Source: Ciona savignyi (Eukaryota; Chordata; Ascidiacea; Phlebobranchia; Cionidae). From it: 64,000 nucleotides of DNA. Position numbers and translations under genes: made by a program. The notes below the pieces were generated by a model. The model had not been told where the DNA came from, made no database searches, and saw only the letters and a program-made list of their open reading frames with translations. Of the stretch, positions 48,101 to 58,490 are shown in pieces; position 1 is the stretch's first letter; every line of letters starts with the position of its first letter. The stretch is taken from assembly GCA_000149265.1 (NCBI GenBank), contig CH002335.1:355863-419862 (forward strand), in the 5' to 3' direction.

Positions 48101-51100
48101 GGGACGGACGAGTGCGTCGCCAATTTTCGTGACGTCACAACTTCGCCTTGTAGCCGACTAATCACGTGGCGTAAATAATTGCGTCACGTGATGACCGGTC
48201 GCGCGCGAGTTGACGCGGATTTCGGATGACGTCATTCTGTTTACTTTTTCGATTACGCCCGCGCGCGCATCAAGCGGATAGAGTTTCAGAGTTTTTGTTT
48301 TTAGTTCGCAAGGGATTTATTTGCCTGTTTCGTTCTAAAAATAACACGAGCGCCAGTAATTGCCGCTTTTGAGATCAAGCAGTCAATTTGTTGGGTTCTG
48401 GAAATGTTCAAAGGCGATGTTAACTCGTCGAAATGCGGAATGACAAGTTGTCGTTTACAAAACTTGAAAAGTAATTTTTGCAAATGGTTTTGAAGCCATC
48501 GAAAATCAAAAACACGAATTTAAACTGCAGATCGGAATAACAACAGTTTATATATTTTGTAACAGTTTATAACAGCCTAAGGCAGTTTTTACGTATAATT
48601 TACAAGGCTGTTGTGTTTTTTTCCTAGAAATCAAAGTTAAGACTATAATTTGCATATTTGATTTAAAAACATTTTCAAGAGATCACTGCGATGAATTTCG
48701 ACTTTATTTAAGTTTAATTAAATTAATAACTGTACGCTGTGACACAAACAAAATAAGTTAGTTAGTAACTCAACAAAAAAAAACGCATACTGCAGTAAAA
48801 CAAGCTAAAGGCAACATCCAAGTAAAGAATATGCATTAGTCACTTTTACAAACATTAAAAATACGAACCCTTAAATTAATGGTTTTAAAATATAATTAAA
48901 ACAGCTCATTTTTAATGCGGGTTGTGTCAATTTTTCAACGTAAGTTCCCGAGCAAAATTCCATTCAGATATCGTGTATGAGTTAAAGTTTAGGAGTGGTA
49001 AAATCTTCTGGCCAGTAAAACATTAGAGGGTTAAATCGTCTGCACAGTAACACATTGGTCCCAACATTTTAGCACCTACAACTCTATATCGTTTCAATTT
49101 CAAATTGCAAATAGTGTTAATTTATCCGATGCCAAATTCTAATAATGCTTCTTTAATCACGGACGAAGAATAGTAATTATGTTGGTATAATATTGTCTAT
49201 TTGTTAGGGAAAAGAAAAGGAGGGAAAGGAGAAAGTAGGGAAGGAGGGAAACTGCTCACTAAATTGAAGATTATGGTATTAGGGTTAGTGTTAGGGGTGC
49301 TTAGAGTTAGGCTTAGTTGTGGGGTTGGGATTAGTGTTGGGGTCACGGTTATAATAAGTTTGCATACTTTTGGTGAACACTTTTTCTCCCTCTCTCTTTC
49401 CCTTCATTAGGTGATTATTTGTTCATGCCATATTGGACTGTATATGGGAGAAAGCGCGCTGGGCTGTTAGCCTAAAAGTCGAATCCATCTTCTTTTCCAT
49501 TTTACCAGACTTAGTTTCGAACCCATTTTGGGCTCGTCGTTAATACCGTTTTTCTATGTAAATCGGTAAATGTATAGGTCGCGTTTATAATTTGGCCACT
49601 CGGTACGGTCATGGGTTCAAAACTGAGCCCGGTAAAACAAAGAAAAAATCGCCACACGACCGTACGAGACGATACCAGCAGCTTACCAGTCGCACGTGTC
49701 CTTTGGGCAGTAAGCCATCTAACAGGCGTTTCATGAACGTTTTGTTGTGGGCTGAACGAAAACAAAATAAATGTTTATATATGTTGTATACAAACACAGT
49801 AATAGTAACTAAAGCAATCGGATTTTTGGCTTGTGGCATTCTAAGAAACATAGGCGTTTCCTCACCCTGAGCATGAATGTAAACACGAAAACACCCCTTA
49901 ACTAGTTTGTATACGTGTTAATTGTGAAGTACTACCTATTTTTTACGTATATTTTACCGAGCCCAGTTTTGAACCCATTATATGGGTGCGTTATTTGGAC
50001 CGTTTTTGTATATGGGCCTGTATATGATGCGCAGTTCTTGAATTTTGATGAAAACCGATTTTAATTACTTTTCACCAGTTTGTATGAACAAAACACTAAA
50101 GCACACCCACCCGGCTTTAGTTTTCAAAAATAACTACATAACATAAAAATAATTACAGAAAATAGTTACTTTAGTTTTATTTAAAGAAAAATCTACAACT
50201 ACATAACTTAAAGATACTTACGGAAAATAGTAACTTTAGTATATTTAAAGAAACATCTACAACTACATAACTTAAAAATAATTACAGAAAATGGTAACTT
50301 CAGCTTTATATTTAAAAATCGATTTTAATGACCCTCTTAATTTGCAGATTACAAACACGAGGCGAAGAACGACTACCCGGAAGTCTTCCGAGACTCCGCC
50401 AGAGACGCCGATTCGTCCAACCAGCACGTCGGCAGCGCGCAGGAGAGCGGGAAGATGCAGAACCTCCTCCGCAACATCCAGGGACTCCTCAAAGTCGCTG
50501 CCGATAACGCGTGCTTGCAAGAGAAACGCGCCTCCATTGAAATAAGTACGTGCTTCCATGAAAATAAGTGTGCTTCCATGAAAATAAGTGTGCTTTCATG
50601 AAAATAAACGTGCTTCCATGAAAATAAGTGTGCTTCCATGAAAATAAGTGTGCTTCCATGAAAATAAGTGTGCTTCCATGAAAATAAGTGTGCTTCCATG
50701 AAAATAAACGTGCTTCCATGAAAATAAGTGTGCTTCCATGAAAATAAGTGTGCTTCCATGAAAATAAGTGTACTTCCATGAAAATAAGTGTACTTTCATG
50801 AAAATAAGTATGCTTCCATGAAAATAAGTGTACTTTCATGAAAAGAAGTGTGCTTCCATGAAAATAAGTGTGCTTCCATGAAAATAAGTGTGCTTTTATT
50901 AAAATAAGTGTGCTTTTATGAAAATAAGTGTTCTTCCATAAAAATAAGTGTACTTCCATGAAAATAAGTGTGCTTTCATGAAAATAAGTGTGCTTCCATG
51001 AAAATAAGTGTGCTTTTATTAAAATAAGTGTGCTTTCATGAAAATAAGTGTGCTTACATGAAAATAAGTGTACTTCCATGAAAATAAATGTGCTTCCATG

Positions 51101-54100
51101 AAAATAAGTGTGCTTCCATGAAAATTAGTGTACTTCCATGAAAAGAAGTGTGCTTTTATAAAAATAAGTGTGCTTTTATGAAAATAAGTGTGCTTCCATG
51201 AAAATAAGTGTGCTTCCATGAAAATAAACGTGCTTCCATTAAAATAAGTACGTAAATCTCCAAAACAAACAAAAACATGTCGTTTTTTTAGTCGAACAAT
51301 ATACCCCACCGCGTTCAAAGGGTGTAGGTTACATTTAAACTTTTCGCGTTCCACAAAAGAATCCTAGCTATTTGCCAAAAAAATCTGCCACGATAATTGA
51401 CAGTAATCGTTTTTTAAAGTGTGCGTAATTTGTGTTGACATTTTGGGAAACCGCTGGATCGTTTGTGCATTTTAAATGGTCCACAGGAAATTGCCAAGAT
51501 TAGGTAAACATGTAGTCTCAATGAATTATTTTCATTTTTAAATTCGTAATTGGGTTGCGTAAATAAATAAACATTAGCAATCATGAAAAATTAATTATTT
51601 TGCAATTTTATTTTTAACTGAATAAAATGATCACATCGTAGTTTAAATTATTAATATTCCAACAATTGCAGTGAAAATGGTAATCCCTACGTAATCAACA
51701 CTCCCCCCAAAAGCTTGTTTTTTCAGTTAATAAAATTTAAACATTTTTCATTATTTTTTATCTTTGAATCAACGGGTTAATGGCAAATTTGTTTTTTATT
51801 GATTTTACTAAATATTCTTTATTTTCGCAGCCGAATTGAAGCTGAAAGTCAGGCAGGAAAGAGAATTGCGTGAAGAAAACGAGAAAAAACTCGTCGAAAG
51901 CGAAAGGTTGCAAGGTTGGTCAAGTTAGTCGTATTTACTTAAGCCAGGAGATAAACGGACCTTGTTAGCGAACAAAGCCTACTGTGTCGCCACAAAATTA
52001 GACAACAAATAAACCTTTTATCTGACTGCTGCCTTTTTGCTGTAAATATTTGACTTTTCGGCTGAGCGCATTTTAACTATTTTCGACCCTGCAGTTTGGG
52101 CTAATTTTGCCTCGGATCAGAACCGGCCAAATGATCGGTCACTGTCGGTTTGTTGGGCTTTCTCGAAATGAATGCGGCCTGTCGAAATATCCCGCTTTCA
52201 GTACGATTCCCAAGACCCGCCCATTAACAATAAAATTCGACGCCTCGTAATTCAAACTACCGATGTCAGAATAAAATGCTTTCTGGTGTAATTGGCCCGA
52301 ACGTTTCAGGACAAAAAACTAAACAATTCAAACTGGCGATATAATCGATTGCTATGGAAGTCAAAATATTCTTAAATGCGGTTTTAGGTCAAATACTATA
52401 CAATCCTGAGTCTATTTATTGGTGATTTCGGCACAGTTATTTAGATAAAGTGCTAAAACAGTAAACCAATTTACTTGGTTTCTAAAGACAAATTTAAGTT
52501 AGCTCATTGTTTATACAAAATTTTAATACATGGCCGCTAAAAAAAGTTTGAATTAAAAATTAAATTAAAAAAATTTAAAAAAATAAATTTAAAACAATCA
52601 CCCGAAATGTTAATGTAAAAAATTAACCGGATATTTTTCTTTCTTTTTATGCGATTACCACTTTGCAGTAAACGTGAAAATTTTGCTCTATATAACGGCT
52701 TTAGTAACTTATATATTCAATATATTTTCTTAATATTTTGGCCATAATGTTATCTAAAAGAAAAACTTTTTTTAAATTCCCACTAAAATAAATGGAATTA
52801 TTTCCAAGTCAAAGCGTTCATGTCTTAATAAAGCTCGAATATACAGTCTTTTACCGGATGTTTTCGTCAGACAAAATATTGAAAAAATGCACTAAAACTG
52901 CCCCGTTAATATAGGAATTAAACAAGGTAAGACCGCATATAAACAACCAAGAATTATCGAACATTCGTTTTTATATTAGCTCAATCCTCGGGCAGCTTAA
53001 ATCGGATTAACGTNNNNNNNNNNNNNNNNNNNNNNNNNNNNNNNNNNNNNNNNNNNNNNNNNNNNNNNNNNNNNNNNNNNNNNNNNNNNNNNNNNNNNNN
53101 NNNNNNNNNNNNNNNNNNNNNNNNNNNNNNNNNNNNNNNNNNNNNNNNNNNNNNNNNNNNNNNNNNNNNNNNNNNNNNNNNNNNNNNNNNNNNNNNNNNN
53201 NNNNNNNNNNNNNNNNNNNNNNNNNNNNNNNNNNNNNNNNNNNNNNNNNNNNNNNNNNNNNNNNNNNNNNNNNNNNNNNNNNNNNNNNNNNNNNNNNNNN
53301 NNNNNNNNNNNNNNNNNNNNNNNNNNNNNNNNNNNNNNNNNNNNNNNNNGCTTGGACGATGACGTCACGTTTAATGACGTAGTCATAAGAATATCAAAAC
53401 CGTTCGTAGTACACAGGAATCCGGGCATTAAGCTTTTACCAAAGGTCAATTAAAACATCATGTTTCAAAAGTTTGGGTGCTTAGAAGGATTGTTTGGAAT
53501 AAAAAGCGTTTATCGACGTTATAATTTGTTTATAATATAGATTTATAAGGTTTTATCGTCGTTTTGTATACTATATACGTTCGTATGTAAACACACGGAC
53601 CGATTTACCAATCCGTTCGTGTTTAGGTTCTTGCCTGTAAACTCGGCTTGGGTGAGAGATTTAAGGTGTTATCGCGTCATAATACCGCATTGTTTACGCG
53701 GCCAACTCAAGGAAACGACGCTTAACTCTTAACCCAAGATTTTGCCGCAGATTTTTGGCGAAAAGACTCGGCAGAACCCGCCGAATAGACCAAGCGTATA
53801 ATTAATTTCGGGATACGTGACGGTCGCCGACCGATATAGCGCTTACTGTTCTCGGTCGAAATTTAAAATGCACAATTCCCCCAACAATTGTTTGTGTGCA
53901 AATATACGAGCCTGGCATTGCCGCGAGGGAAGCAAATTACCGCAAAAATTTCATGTCATTCGCGTAATCTCAGTGGAGAAATTTCTTTCTCGATTCTTCG
54001 AAAGGACTCGGCTTGTTTTTGCCGCAAAATACCGATTTATTTAGTGGGCGACACAGCAGTTTCTACTTTTCCCAGGATTTGGTTTGGCAACCTTAACCGA

Positions 54101-57100
54101 CCTATTTTGAGAACTTCGGGTGGATTTTGTGACGGTTGTGTGGTCAAATGATCGCTTAATCCATTTATATACAGAAACAAAATGGATACTCTCTTTTTAC
54201 TGATGACATTTTAAAAACGTTTTTTTATTACTGGGCTAAGTTTTAAACCAATGACGTATTCGTCACCAAGGCATTTTTACTTTGAAATCGATATATATGA
54301 ATAAACCGCGTTAACTATTTGACCACAAACCGTTCCTCGTCCCAAAAAGTATTTTTTTGCCGGGATAACTTTCGAACCCATAATGTGCTCGTTCCTAAGG
54401 CCGTTTCGTATGTAAGTCGGTATCGGTCGCGTTAACCACACGACCCCCGCTCCAAAATAACAATCTCTCAACGATTATTTCTACACAGCCGACACTCTGC
54501 GGAGACTGAGTAAGGAAAAGCATCTGACGAAAGCCCTCCAAGCCAAAGTCGTTTTGTTGCAGCAAAACTACGGTCACGACGTTCCCAACAACGGTATGGC
54601 GCGTGAAAGTGGTTTTTGTTAATGTTTTTTTTGCAGATTTTTATTATAATGTTTATTATTACTAAACCCGAAAGGAGCGCTATAGTCGAAATACAGGTGA
54701 TAAAGTGAAAATTGTACACTAAGTGTTAATTAGGAGTATTTAATGGCATTTTCTTTCCTAATGCCAGGAAATTTACGACAATATTGGTCGGTACCTATTT
54801 GACATCTATTACCCCTTTGTCTAATGACTTCACTGCATCCCGTCCATATTGGCCATTCTCGTATACGTTCCAATAATACATCTTAAAAACGCGCCTTACT
54901 GATCAATTTTTTCCAGACAATGACATGCCCATGACGTCGCCGCAAACCGCTTCACCCCCGACCAGTGGAGGGGAAATACCCGCCGACAGCCCGCCCCCGG
55001 CGAGCGGGGGAAGCACCCCGACCTACCCCACACCCACCACGTTCGAAGCGGTGTTTTCGGCCCGGATAGCTGCGGCAGTACAGCAAGCGACCGGTGAGTG
55101 CAATATAACACAGAGCGTAATACCAGAAGGCGAAAACGTACTTTCTACTGGGCAGGGTTGCGAACCAGTGATGCGCCTGTCACCAGGTCCGTTTTCAAAT
55201 TGGATTCTGTGTCTAATTAAATTGTGTTAAATTTTTCATTTAAACTATGACCATCATTAGTTAACTAATTGACAAACATGTCATACTAGTGTTATCGGTT
55301 AACTAAGGGGTAATAGGAAACTAAAGAAAATAAATACAAAGCTATACATTTAAAAACTATGTATACCCCTATACGTAGACATACGTTAACGATTCGGCCA
55401 CACGACCGTACAATTAAAGCTTAAATCTTTCGTTCCAGGTCACCAGCGGGCCTCCTCTCTATCGCCATCTAGCACCGCCACCACAAATATCAACAACAGC
55501 AACAATAGCGACGGTGGGAAAAGCCCAGATTATCCTCACCGTAATACAATGCAAGGTACAAATCTAAATATCTATTTCGGTAAGAGTTTCGCAACAGCAA
55601 CGGCAGAATCCTTTGCTGAGCCGTTTTAATGCTTACTTTCTAAAAATTAGATATATACACTATACAATACACCTAGACAAGCGTTTAAGTTGGGAAACCA
55701 GACCCGATAACCTATATCTGACTCTAAAGATAGAACAAGAAAGCTAATATATGATAATTTAACTTTTTATACCGACACTATACAATACTACAAGAAAAGC
55801 AAGTTACGAAACTAGACCCGGTAAAATATAAATTTACCGTATAGTATAGCCGTAAAATATAAGTTTTACCGTATGGTTAAATTACCATATAGTAGCTTTC
55901 TTGTCTTTTTTATATATAGTATAGTATAGCCAGTAAAATATAAGTTTTATCGTATAGTATAAATTACCGTATAAAATAGCTTTCGTACTGCAAAGCATAT
56001 CAATATGTTGTCACTTGATTTAAAGAAGGCCGCTTTGCATGAATTATGCGACCATATGGTACTCCATACAAAACGAAACAAAAACTAAAACCAACATACG
56101 TTTGCCCCGGTGTATTTCCAGGACCTTAAATGGCAGTATTTTCCAGCTTCATAACTTCTTAACTATTCATTTGAATTTTCACACAAATATATAGTCGACT
56201 TCTCTTATTTATCTGGGGAATGCTTTAATTGCCCGCTTCCTTCTTAGTCCAGTTTCATCAGTTATTATAGTTTAATTGCTTACCGGGAAATTGTAGATAG
56301 AACTGAAGCGTGCTCTAAGTCGTACTGCGATTTAAACAGCAGTGTAACATATGAAAGCTTGTATACCGTATACCGTCGTGTGGCTGAATGGTTAACCCGA
56401 CCGATAAATGAACTTATACAAAAAACTGTCGTAGCAAAGGGCCCATCAGGTTTTCAAAATTAAGCCAAGTAAAAACACAACAAAAACACATGTAAAAGCG
56501 TGCCTGTTATACTCATGAAAAGCCAGGAGATTGGCTGCAAAGCTAAGAGTAAATGTAGGATATGACATTTATATTTTATACGCGTGATTGGGAAAACGCG
56601 ACGAAATATATACAGTATATATTACACAAGCATTTTTCACATGCGTAAAATAATAGGTGGTGCGACGACATGAAATAATAGGCTCCATTAAATTGAATAA
56701 ACGTCCAAATCATAAACAACACATTGAAACAGCTGCGGTAACCAGACGGTGGGCGCGAGGTGTTCTGACGATTACCCGTGTGGTAACACCCCTTTTGTTT
56801 TTCCATTCTGCAATATTCTAACAACTTATAAAGTTAAATCGTTTCGTTTTTGTTCAGAACACCGGGCAGCTGATCTTTCGATCGATCTGGGCGTGCCAGG
56901 GCGGCAGGAACATTCAGAACATACAGCATTGCATGGTAAGATTGACATCCCATGTTTATTTAGTCCGTCACTTAACATGTTGACGGTTAGTAAGTTAGCT
57001 GGATACATTCCGTCCGATCGAATAGCGTGGTGGGTTAGTGCGTCGTCTTTCAGTCGAAGGAGTGCAGCTTTGAAACTGTTCGCTAGCTAAATTAAGGATT

Positions 57101-58079
57101 GTGTTGATTCCCATTGGCCGTGTGTTGATGCCCCTTGCGTTTCCCATCCACGGGGATGAACATGATTATCTTATCCTAAGCCAATATGCTTGTATATCGA
57201 AGCTTTACTATCAAAAAATCAAGTTTTGCTCTACCTTTTCAATAGAGCTTTAACACATGCATTGCAATCTGATAATTGATTGTACAAGAAACTGACTTTG
57301 CTATAATGTTAAATTATATATAGTTCTAAATACCATAAAACATTAGCCGATGTTCAGTCGAATAACGCGAGCTCTTATGCAAAAACTCATTACTATATAT
57401 TTATTGAAAGCAACTTTAATGTTATAAAAACAGTATCGTTTTTGTTAAATAGTTTAGTGACAATTGAACTATACGTTTGGAATTTTAACTAATCCTCCTA
57501 TAAGAGCCCAAGTGCAATTTTCGCCAATAAATGAAAGTTTAACATTGAATGGAAATTTAACAATGCCCCCTTTCAACAGACGCCCGAATGTACTTCAAAA
57601 ATGCGATGAGGTACCAGCCAGCCGCTTCTCAATGACCGCTAGACGACGCCCTTGAGTCGTATTCTTTCTCATAGAATATATAGATGTTAAAGCAATCGTT
57701 TCGACACTTGACTCGTTGTCACCTATTTTGTGTTTCCGTCCTTTATTCAATGGGATTTCGCGAGAACGCTCCAAAGATCTGAATATTGTGTTCACTCAAA
57801 ATCGCTGCAGTTTCAGACCAGCTGTATTCCTTGAAAATTCAAAAGTCTCTCGTATCGGGAAGAGAGAAACGAAAACCAATCGAAAAAAATAACTTGTTCG
57901 GTTTTGAATTTTTATACCTCACACCTCTCAGGCCACAAAACGGGAACTCTACTGCCAAAATTTTGCCCACAAGAAAAACACGGTTTTGCACTGCCAAAGT
58001 AAGAAAAGGCCCAAAGAGATACGACGACGCTGCTAACTTTTTTCTACTTCTTAAAATCCGAATTATCCGCCCACCGTAG
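31718..58079 (+). CDS. DACH: dachshund (DACH) transcriptional co-regulator
   Basis: Seventeen coding exons: 31718-31855, 32802-32903, 33025-33131, 39834-39930, 41014-41098, 44904-45004, 45290-45454, 45683-45802, 46312-46370, 46603-46754, 50348-50545, 51831-51914, 54489-54593, 54917-55093, 55439-55555, 56858-56935 and 57811-58079. All phases match and the total is 717 codons plus TAG. Human DACH1 is about 760 aa. DACH proteins are nuclear co-repressors or co-activators of the SKI/SNO/DAC family, acting with SIX/EYA in eye, limb, neural and kidney programmes. DachBox-N is unmistakable: ECRMVDLRGSKVASFSLG, FDLFLKHLVGGLHTVYTKLK, VRILRGLGAIQPGVNRCKLI, RPGRPPKRYP. A Gln/Met/Ala-rich middle includes an eight-Ala run in exon 8. 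DachBox-C begins NLLRNIQGLLKVAADNA and continues as a coiled coil. Exon 1 begins with ATG immediately after an AG acceptor, so a 5' UTR or N-terminal exon lies further upstream. The last exon is the least certain. Confidence 0.95.
31860..32020. repeat. Short tandem repeat in dachshund intron 1
   Basis: Three to four diverged units of AAATCAACTTNAGATAAGTT and GTAGGTTAAGTTGTTTTTT, about 50 bp each. The array starts about 35 bases after the exon 1 donor. Confidence 0.55.
33132..39833 (+). other. dachshund intron 3, repeat-poor, candidate regulatory DNA
   Basis: A 6.7-kb intron with no recognisable SINE or MITE. Its one visible tandem repeat is at 33505-33655. A perfect TGACGTCA is at 38040. GC content and CpG density rise between about 36.3 and 39.1 kb. 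Several short open frames (36373-36745, 37537-37773) lack splice signals in matching phase and I do not call them genes. Confidence 0.5.
33505..33655. repeat. Tandem repeat, about 24 bp unit
   Basis: Alternating AATACAACTAATTCAGTCAA and AATACAACTGAATCGGTCAA units, six or so, showing a 48-bp higher-order period. Confidence 0.75.
39931..40135. repeat. TTTCAGA/T array right after dachshund exon 4
   Basis: At least nine TTTCAG motifs in 140 bases (first at 39942), mixed with two copies of GACGATATATTGGG. It resembles a string of 3' splice sites located on the wrong side of the exon, directly after its donor. Confidence 0.7.
40176..40285 (+). repeat. Family B SINE in dachshund intron 4
   Basis: GGTGGCCGAATGGTTAGCGCG through TTCGAAACTTGACCCG and an A-rich tail. 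Confidence 0.7.
40532..40945 (+). repeat. Family A SINE pieces in dachshund intron 4
   Basis: 40532-40600 is an antisense head fragment (AACCGACTAGCTTTCGGCTAG). 40690-40945 is a sense copy from TAAGTCGGTTGAGTCCTTGG to TATCCCATCCTATCC. Exon 5 begins 70 bases after the tail. Confidence 0.7.
42055..42154. other. Assembly gap (100 N)
   Basis: 100 N in dachshund intron 5. The conserved protein blocks on both sides connect in phase, so no coding exon needs to be missing here. Confidence 0.95.
43246..43352 (+). repeat. Family B SINE in dachshund intron 5
   Basis: TACGGTCGTGTGGCTGAATG through GTTCGAAACTGAGATC and an A-rich tail. It is the only repeat in several kb. Confidence 0.75.
46010..46235. 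mobile_element. hAT-like MITE remnant in dachshund intron 8
   Basis: It starts TCAGGGGTCGGCAAACCTGC followed by GGAGGCTCTTT, the typical start of Charlie-type hAT elements. GCGGCTCCCAG near 46210 is the degraded other side. The matching right inverted end is not intact. Confidence 0.5.
46431..46616 (+). repeat. Triplicated exon 10 acceptor region in dachshund
   Basis: Three tandem copies begin AAGTTACCAGAACG at 46431, AAGTTACCAATACG at 46516 and AAGTTACCAGAACG at 46603, 85 and 87 bases apart, with GTGATAGTG, CTGTGTGTACG and ACCCTACTTTT blocks in between. The third copy is the real start of exon 10. The second also has a good CGTCTGCAG acceptor. Confidence 0.8.
49205..49415 (+). repeat. GGGTTA-rich dispersed element in dachshund intron 10
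   Basis: It begins GGAGGGAAAGGAG and GGAGGGAAACTGCTCACTAA, with core ATTAGGGTTAGTGTTAGGGG, and ends GGTGAACACTTTTTCTCCC. It lies in an intron of a transcribed gene. Confidence 0.65.
49500..50035 (-). repeat. Two antisense family B SINEs
   Basis: Copies at 49500-49605 (TTTTACCAGACTTAGTTTCG start) and 49960-50035 (TTTACCGAGCCCAGTTTTG start). A rearranged sense piece (GGGTTCAAAACTGAGCCCGG) lies at 49610-49670. Confidence 0.6.
50125..50325. repeat. 78-bp tandem repeat before dachshund exon 11
   Basis: Three copies of AACTACATAACTTAAAAATA, then ATTACAGAAAATAGTAACTT and TAGTTTTATTTAAAGAAA. The last copy ends about 25 bases before the acceptor at 50347. Confidence 0.75.
50348..51914 (+). CDS. DACH: dachshund exons 11-12: DachBox-C start
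   Basis: Exon 11 (50348-50545) encodes an acidic linker and then NLLRNIQGLLKVAADNACLQ; exon 12 (51831-51914) continues TELKLKVRQERELREENEKK as a heptad coiled coil. This block is the conserved second DACH domain that mediates partner and self interaction. The only donor that keeps the conserved Lys/Ile-Thr-Glu-Leu junction is ATAA|GTACGT at 50546. That donor is also the first unit of the adjoining minisatellite. Confidence 0.92.
50546..51256. repeat. 20-bp minisatellite, about 35 units, in dachshund intron 11
   Basis: Unit TGCTTCCATGAAAATAAGTG repeats without a single visible insertion or deletion for 700 bases; variants are substitutions only (for example TTTCATG, TACTTCC, AATAAACG, TTTTATT). 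The array begins inside the exon 11 donor and ends AAAATAAGTACGTAAATC, matching that donor. Long antisense open frames here (20-residue periodic) are by-products of the repeat. Confidence 0.95.
53014..53349. other. Assembly gap (336 N)
   Basis: A run of 336 N, not a round number, so the length may be estimated from read pairs. It lies inside dachshund intron 12. Confidence 0.95.
54226..54448 (-). repeat. Pair of antisense family B SINEs before dachshund exon 13
   Basis: The first copy runs from ATTACTGGGCTAAGTTTTAAAC to TTTGACCAC. The second runs from TTTGCCGGGATAACTTTCGAAC to AACCACACGACC. Confidence 0.65.
55150..55411 (-). repeat. Interrupted family B SINE before dachshund exon 15
   Basis: The B-box side (GGGTTGCGAACCAGTGATGCG, CAGGTCCGTTTTC) at 55150-55200 is separated by about 160 bases of AT-rich sequence from the A-box side (CGTTAACGATTCGGCCACAC) at 55380-55411. 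Exon 15 starts 27 bases later. Confidence 0.5.
55800..55990. repeat. AT-rich inverted and direct repeats in dachshund intron 15
   Basis: Three overlapping copies of AAAATATAAGTTTTACCGTA and TAGTATAGCC with partly complementary TACCATATAGTAG segments. It would fold readily as single strand. Confidence 0.55.
56378..56470 (+). repeat. Family B SINE in dachshund intron 15
   Basis: GTCGTGTGGCTGAATGGTTA through a degraded B box (CAGGTTTTCAAAATTAAGCC). Confidence 0.65.
56685..56815 (+). repeat. Partial family A SINE in dachshund intron 15
   Basis: Body from TAGGCTCCATTAAATTG to TTTTTCCATTCTGC; the head is missing. Exon 16 begins 43 bases later. Confidence 0.65.
57012..57178 (+). repeat. Internally deleted family A SINE in dachshund intron 16
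   Basis: Head (TAGCGTGGTGGGTTAGTGCG) joined to the tail half (GTGTTGATGCCCCTTGCG). About 120 bases of body are absent. Confidence 0.65.
57811..58079 (+). CDS. DACH: Probable last exon of dachshund
   Basis: An acceptor (CGCTGCAG) at 57810 continues the phase of exon 16. A second AG six bases downstream (TTTCAG) keeps the same frame and gives a variant two residues shorter. The translation starts (V/D)..DQLYSLKIQKS, loosely like the DGRLYLKTTVMY end of vertebrate DACH. It then continues for about 75 Lys/Arg/Asn-rich residues to TAG. An AATAAA at 58607 could serve polyadenylation. Correct phase, length and partial similarity support it, but the long tail is lineage-specific or could mean the true last exon lies elsewhere. 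Confidence 0.55.
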
Positions 58080-58253
58080 CCATTGCGTTGTGGCGGGCCA
58101 TTGTTGCTCTAATTTGCGTACCTAGAAAGACATGTACATATACCAGCGCTATATAATTGATTGTATATTGTTTGTCTCATCGTTGTGCCATTTGTGAACG
58201 GACAGGTCGTTCGTGCTGAATACATGAGAGGGTCTCAAAATGTTTGTATTTTA

Positions 58254-58490
58254 TACGGTCGTGTGGTCGAATGGATAGCGCGACCGATACAGAATTATAT
58301 AGAAAAAACGGTCTTGGGGCTGAATCAATAATGGGTTTAAACCTTTTTTTTTCGAAATCAAACAACACACTGCAATAGCTCCGGTAACCCGACGGTGGGC
58401 GAGTTGTGATCTGACGATTACCCGGGTATTAACACCCATTGCGTTTCCTATTAACGGGGATAAACATAAACATCCTATTTGCTATACCTT
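58254..58490 (+). repeat. Family B SINE fused to a partial family A SINE
   Basis: 58254-58345 is family B (GGTCGTGTGGTCGAATGGATAG). At 58358 it passes into the second half of family A (AACAACACACTGCAATAGC to ACATCCTATTTGC). Confidence 0.7.

Larger units (their letters stand above)
46755..50347 (+). other. dachshund intron 10
   Basis: A 3.6-kb intron. 47400-48300 is repeat-free and CpG-rich and carries three perfect TGACGTCA motifs (47881, 48130, 48227). A family B piece lies at 47148-47290 and a GGGTTA-rich element at 49205-49415. Family B copies lie at 49500-49605 and 49960-50035, and a 78-bp tandem repeat at 50125-50325. Confidence 0.5.
51915..54488 (+). other. dachshund intron 12 with assembly gap
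   Basis: It holds AT-rich unique sequence, a 336-N gap at 53014-53349 and a perfect TGACGTCA at 53360 directly after the gap. A repeat-poor CpG-rich stretch lies at 53600-54150. Two antisense family B SINEs sit at 54226-54325 and 54352-54448, the second 40 bases before exon 13. Confidence 0.6.

Noticed and set aside
50373..51354. Long antisense open frames of repeated HLFSWKHTYFHGSTLIF-like residues
   Set aside because: They come from the 20-bp minisatellite read in three frames (20-residue period). No start context, splice site or homology supports a protein.
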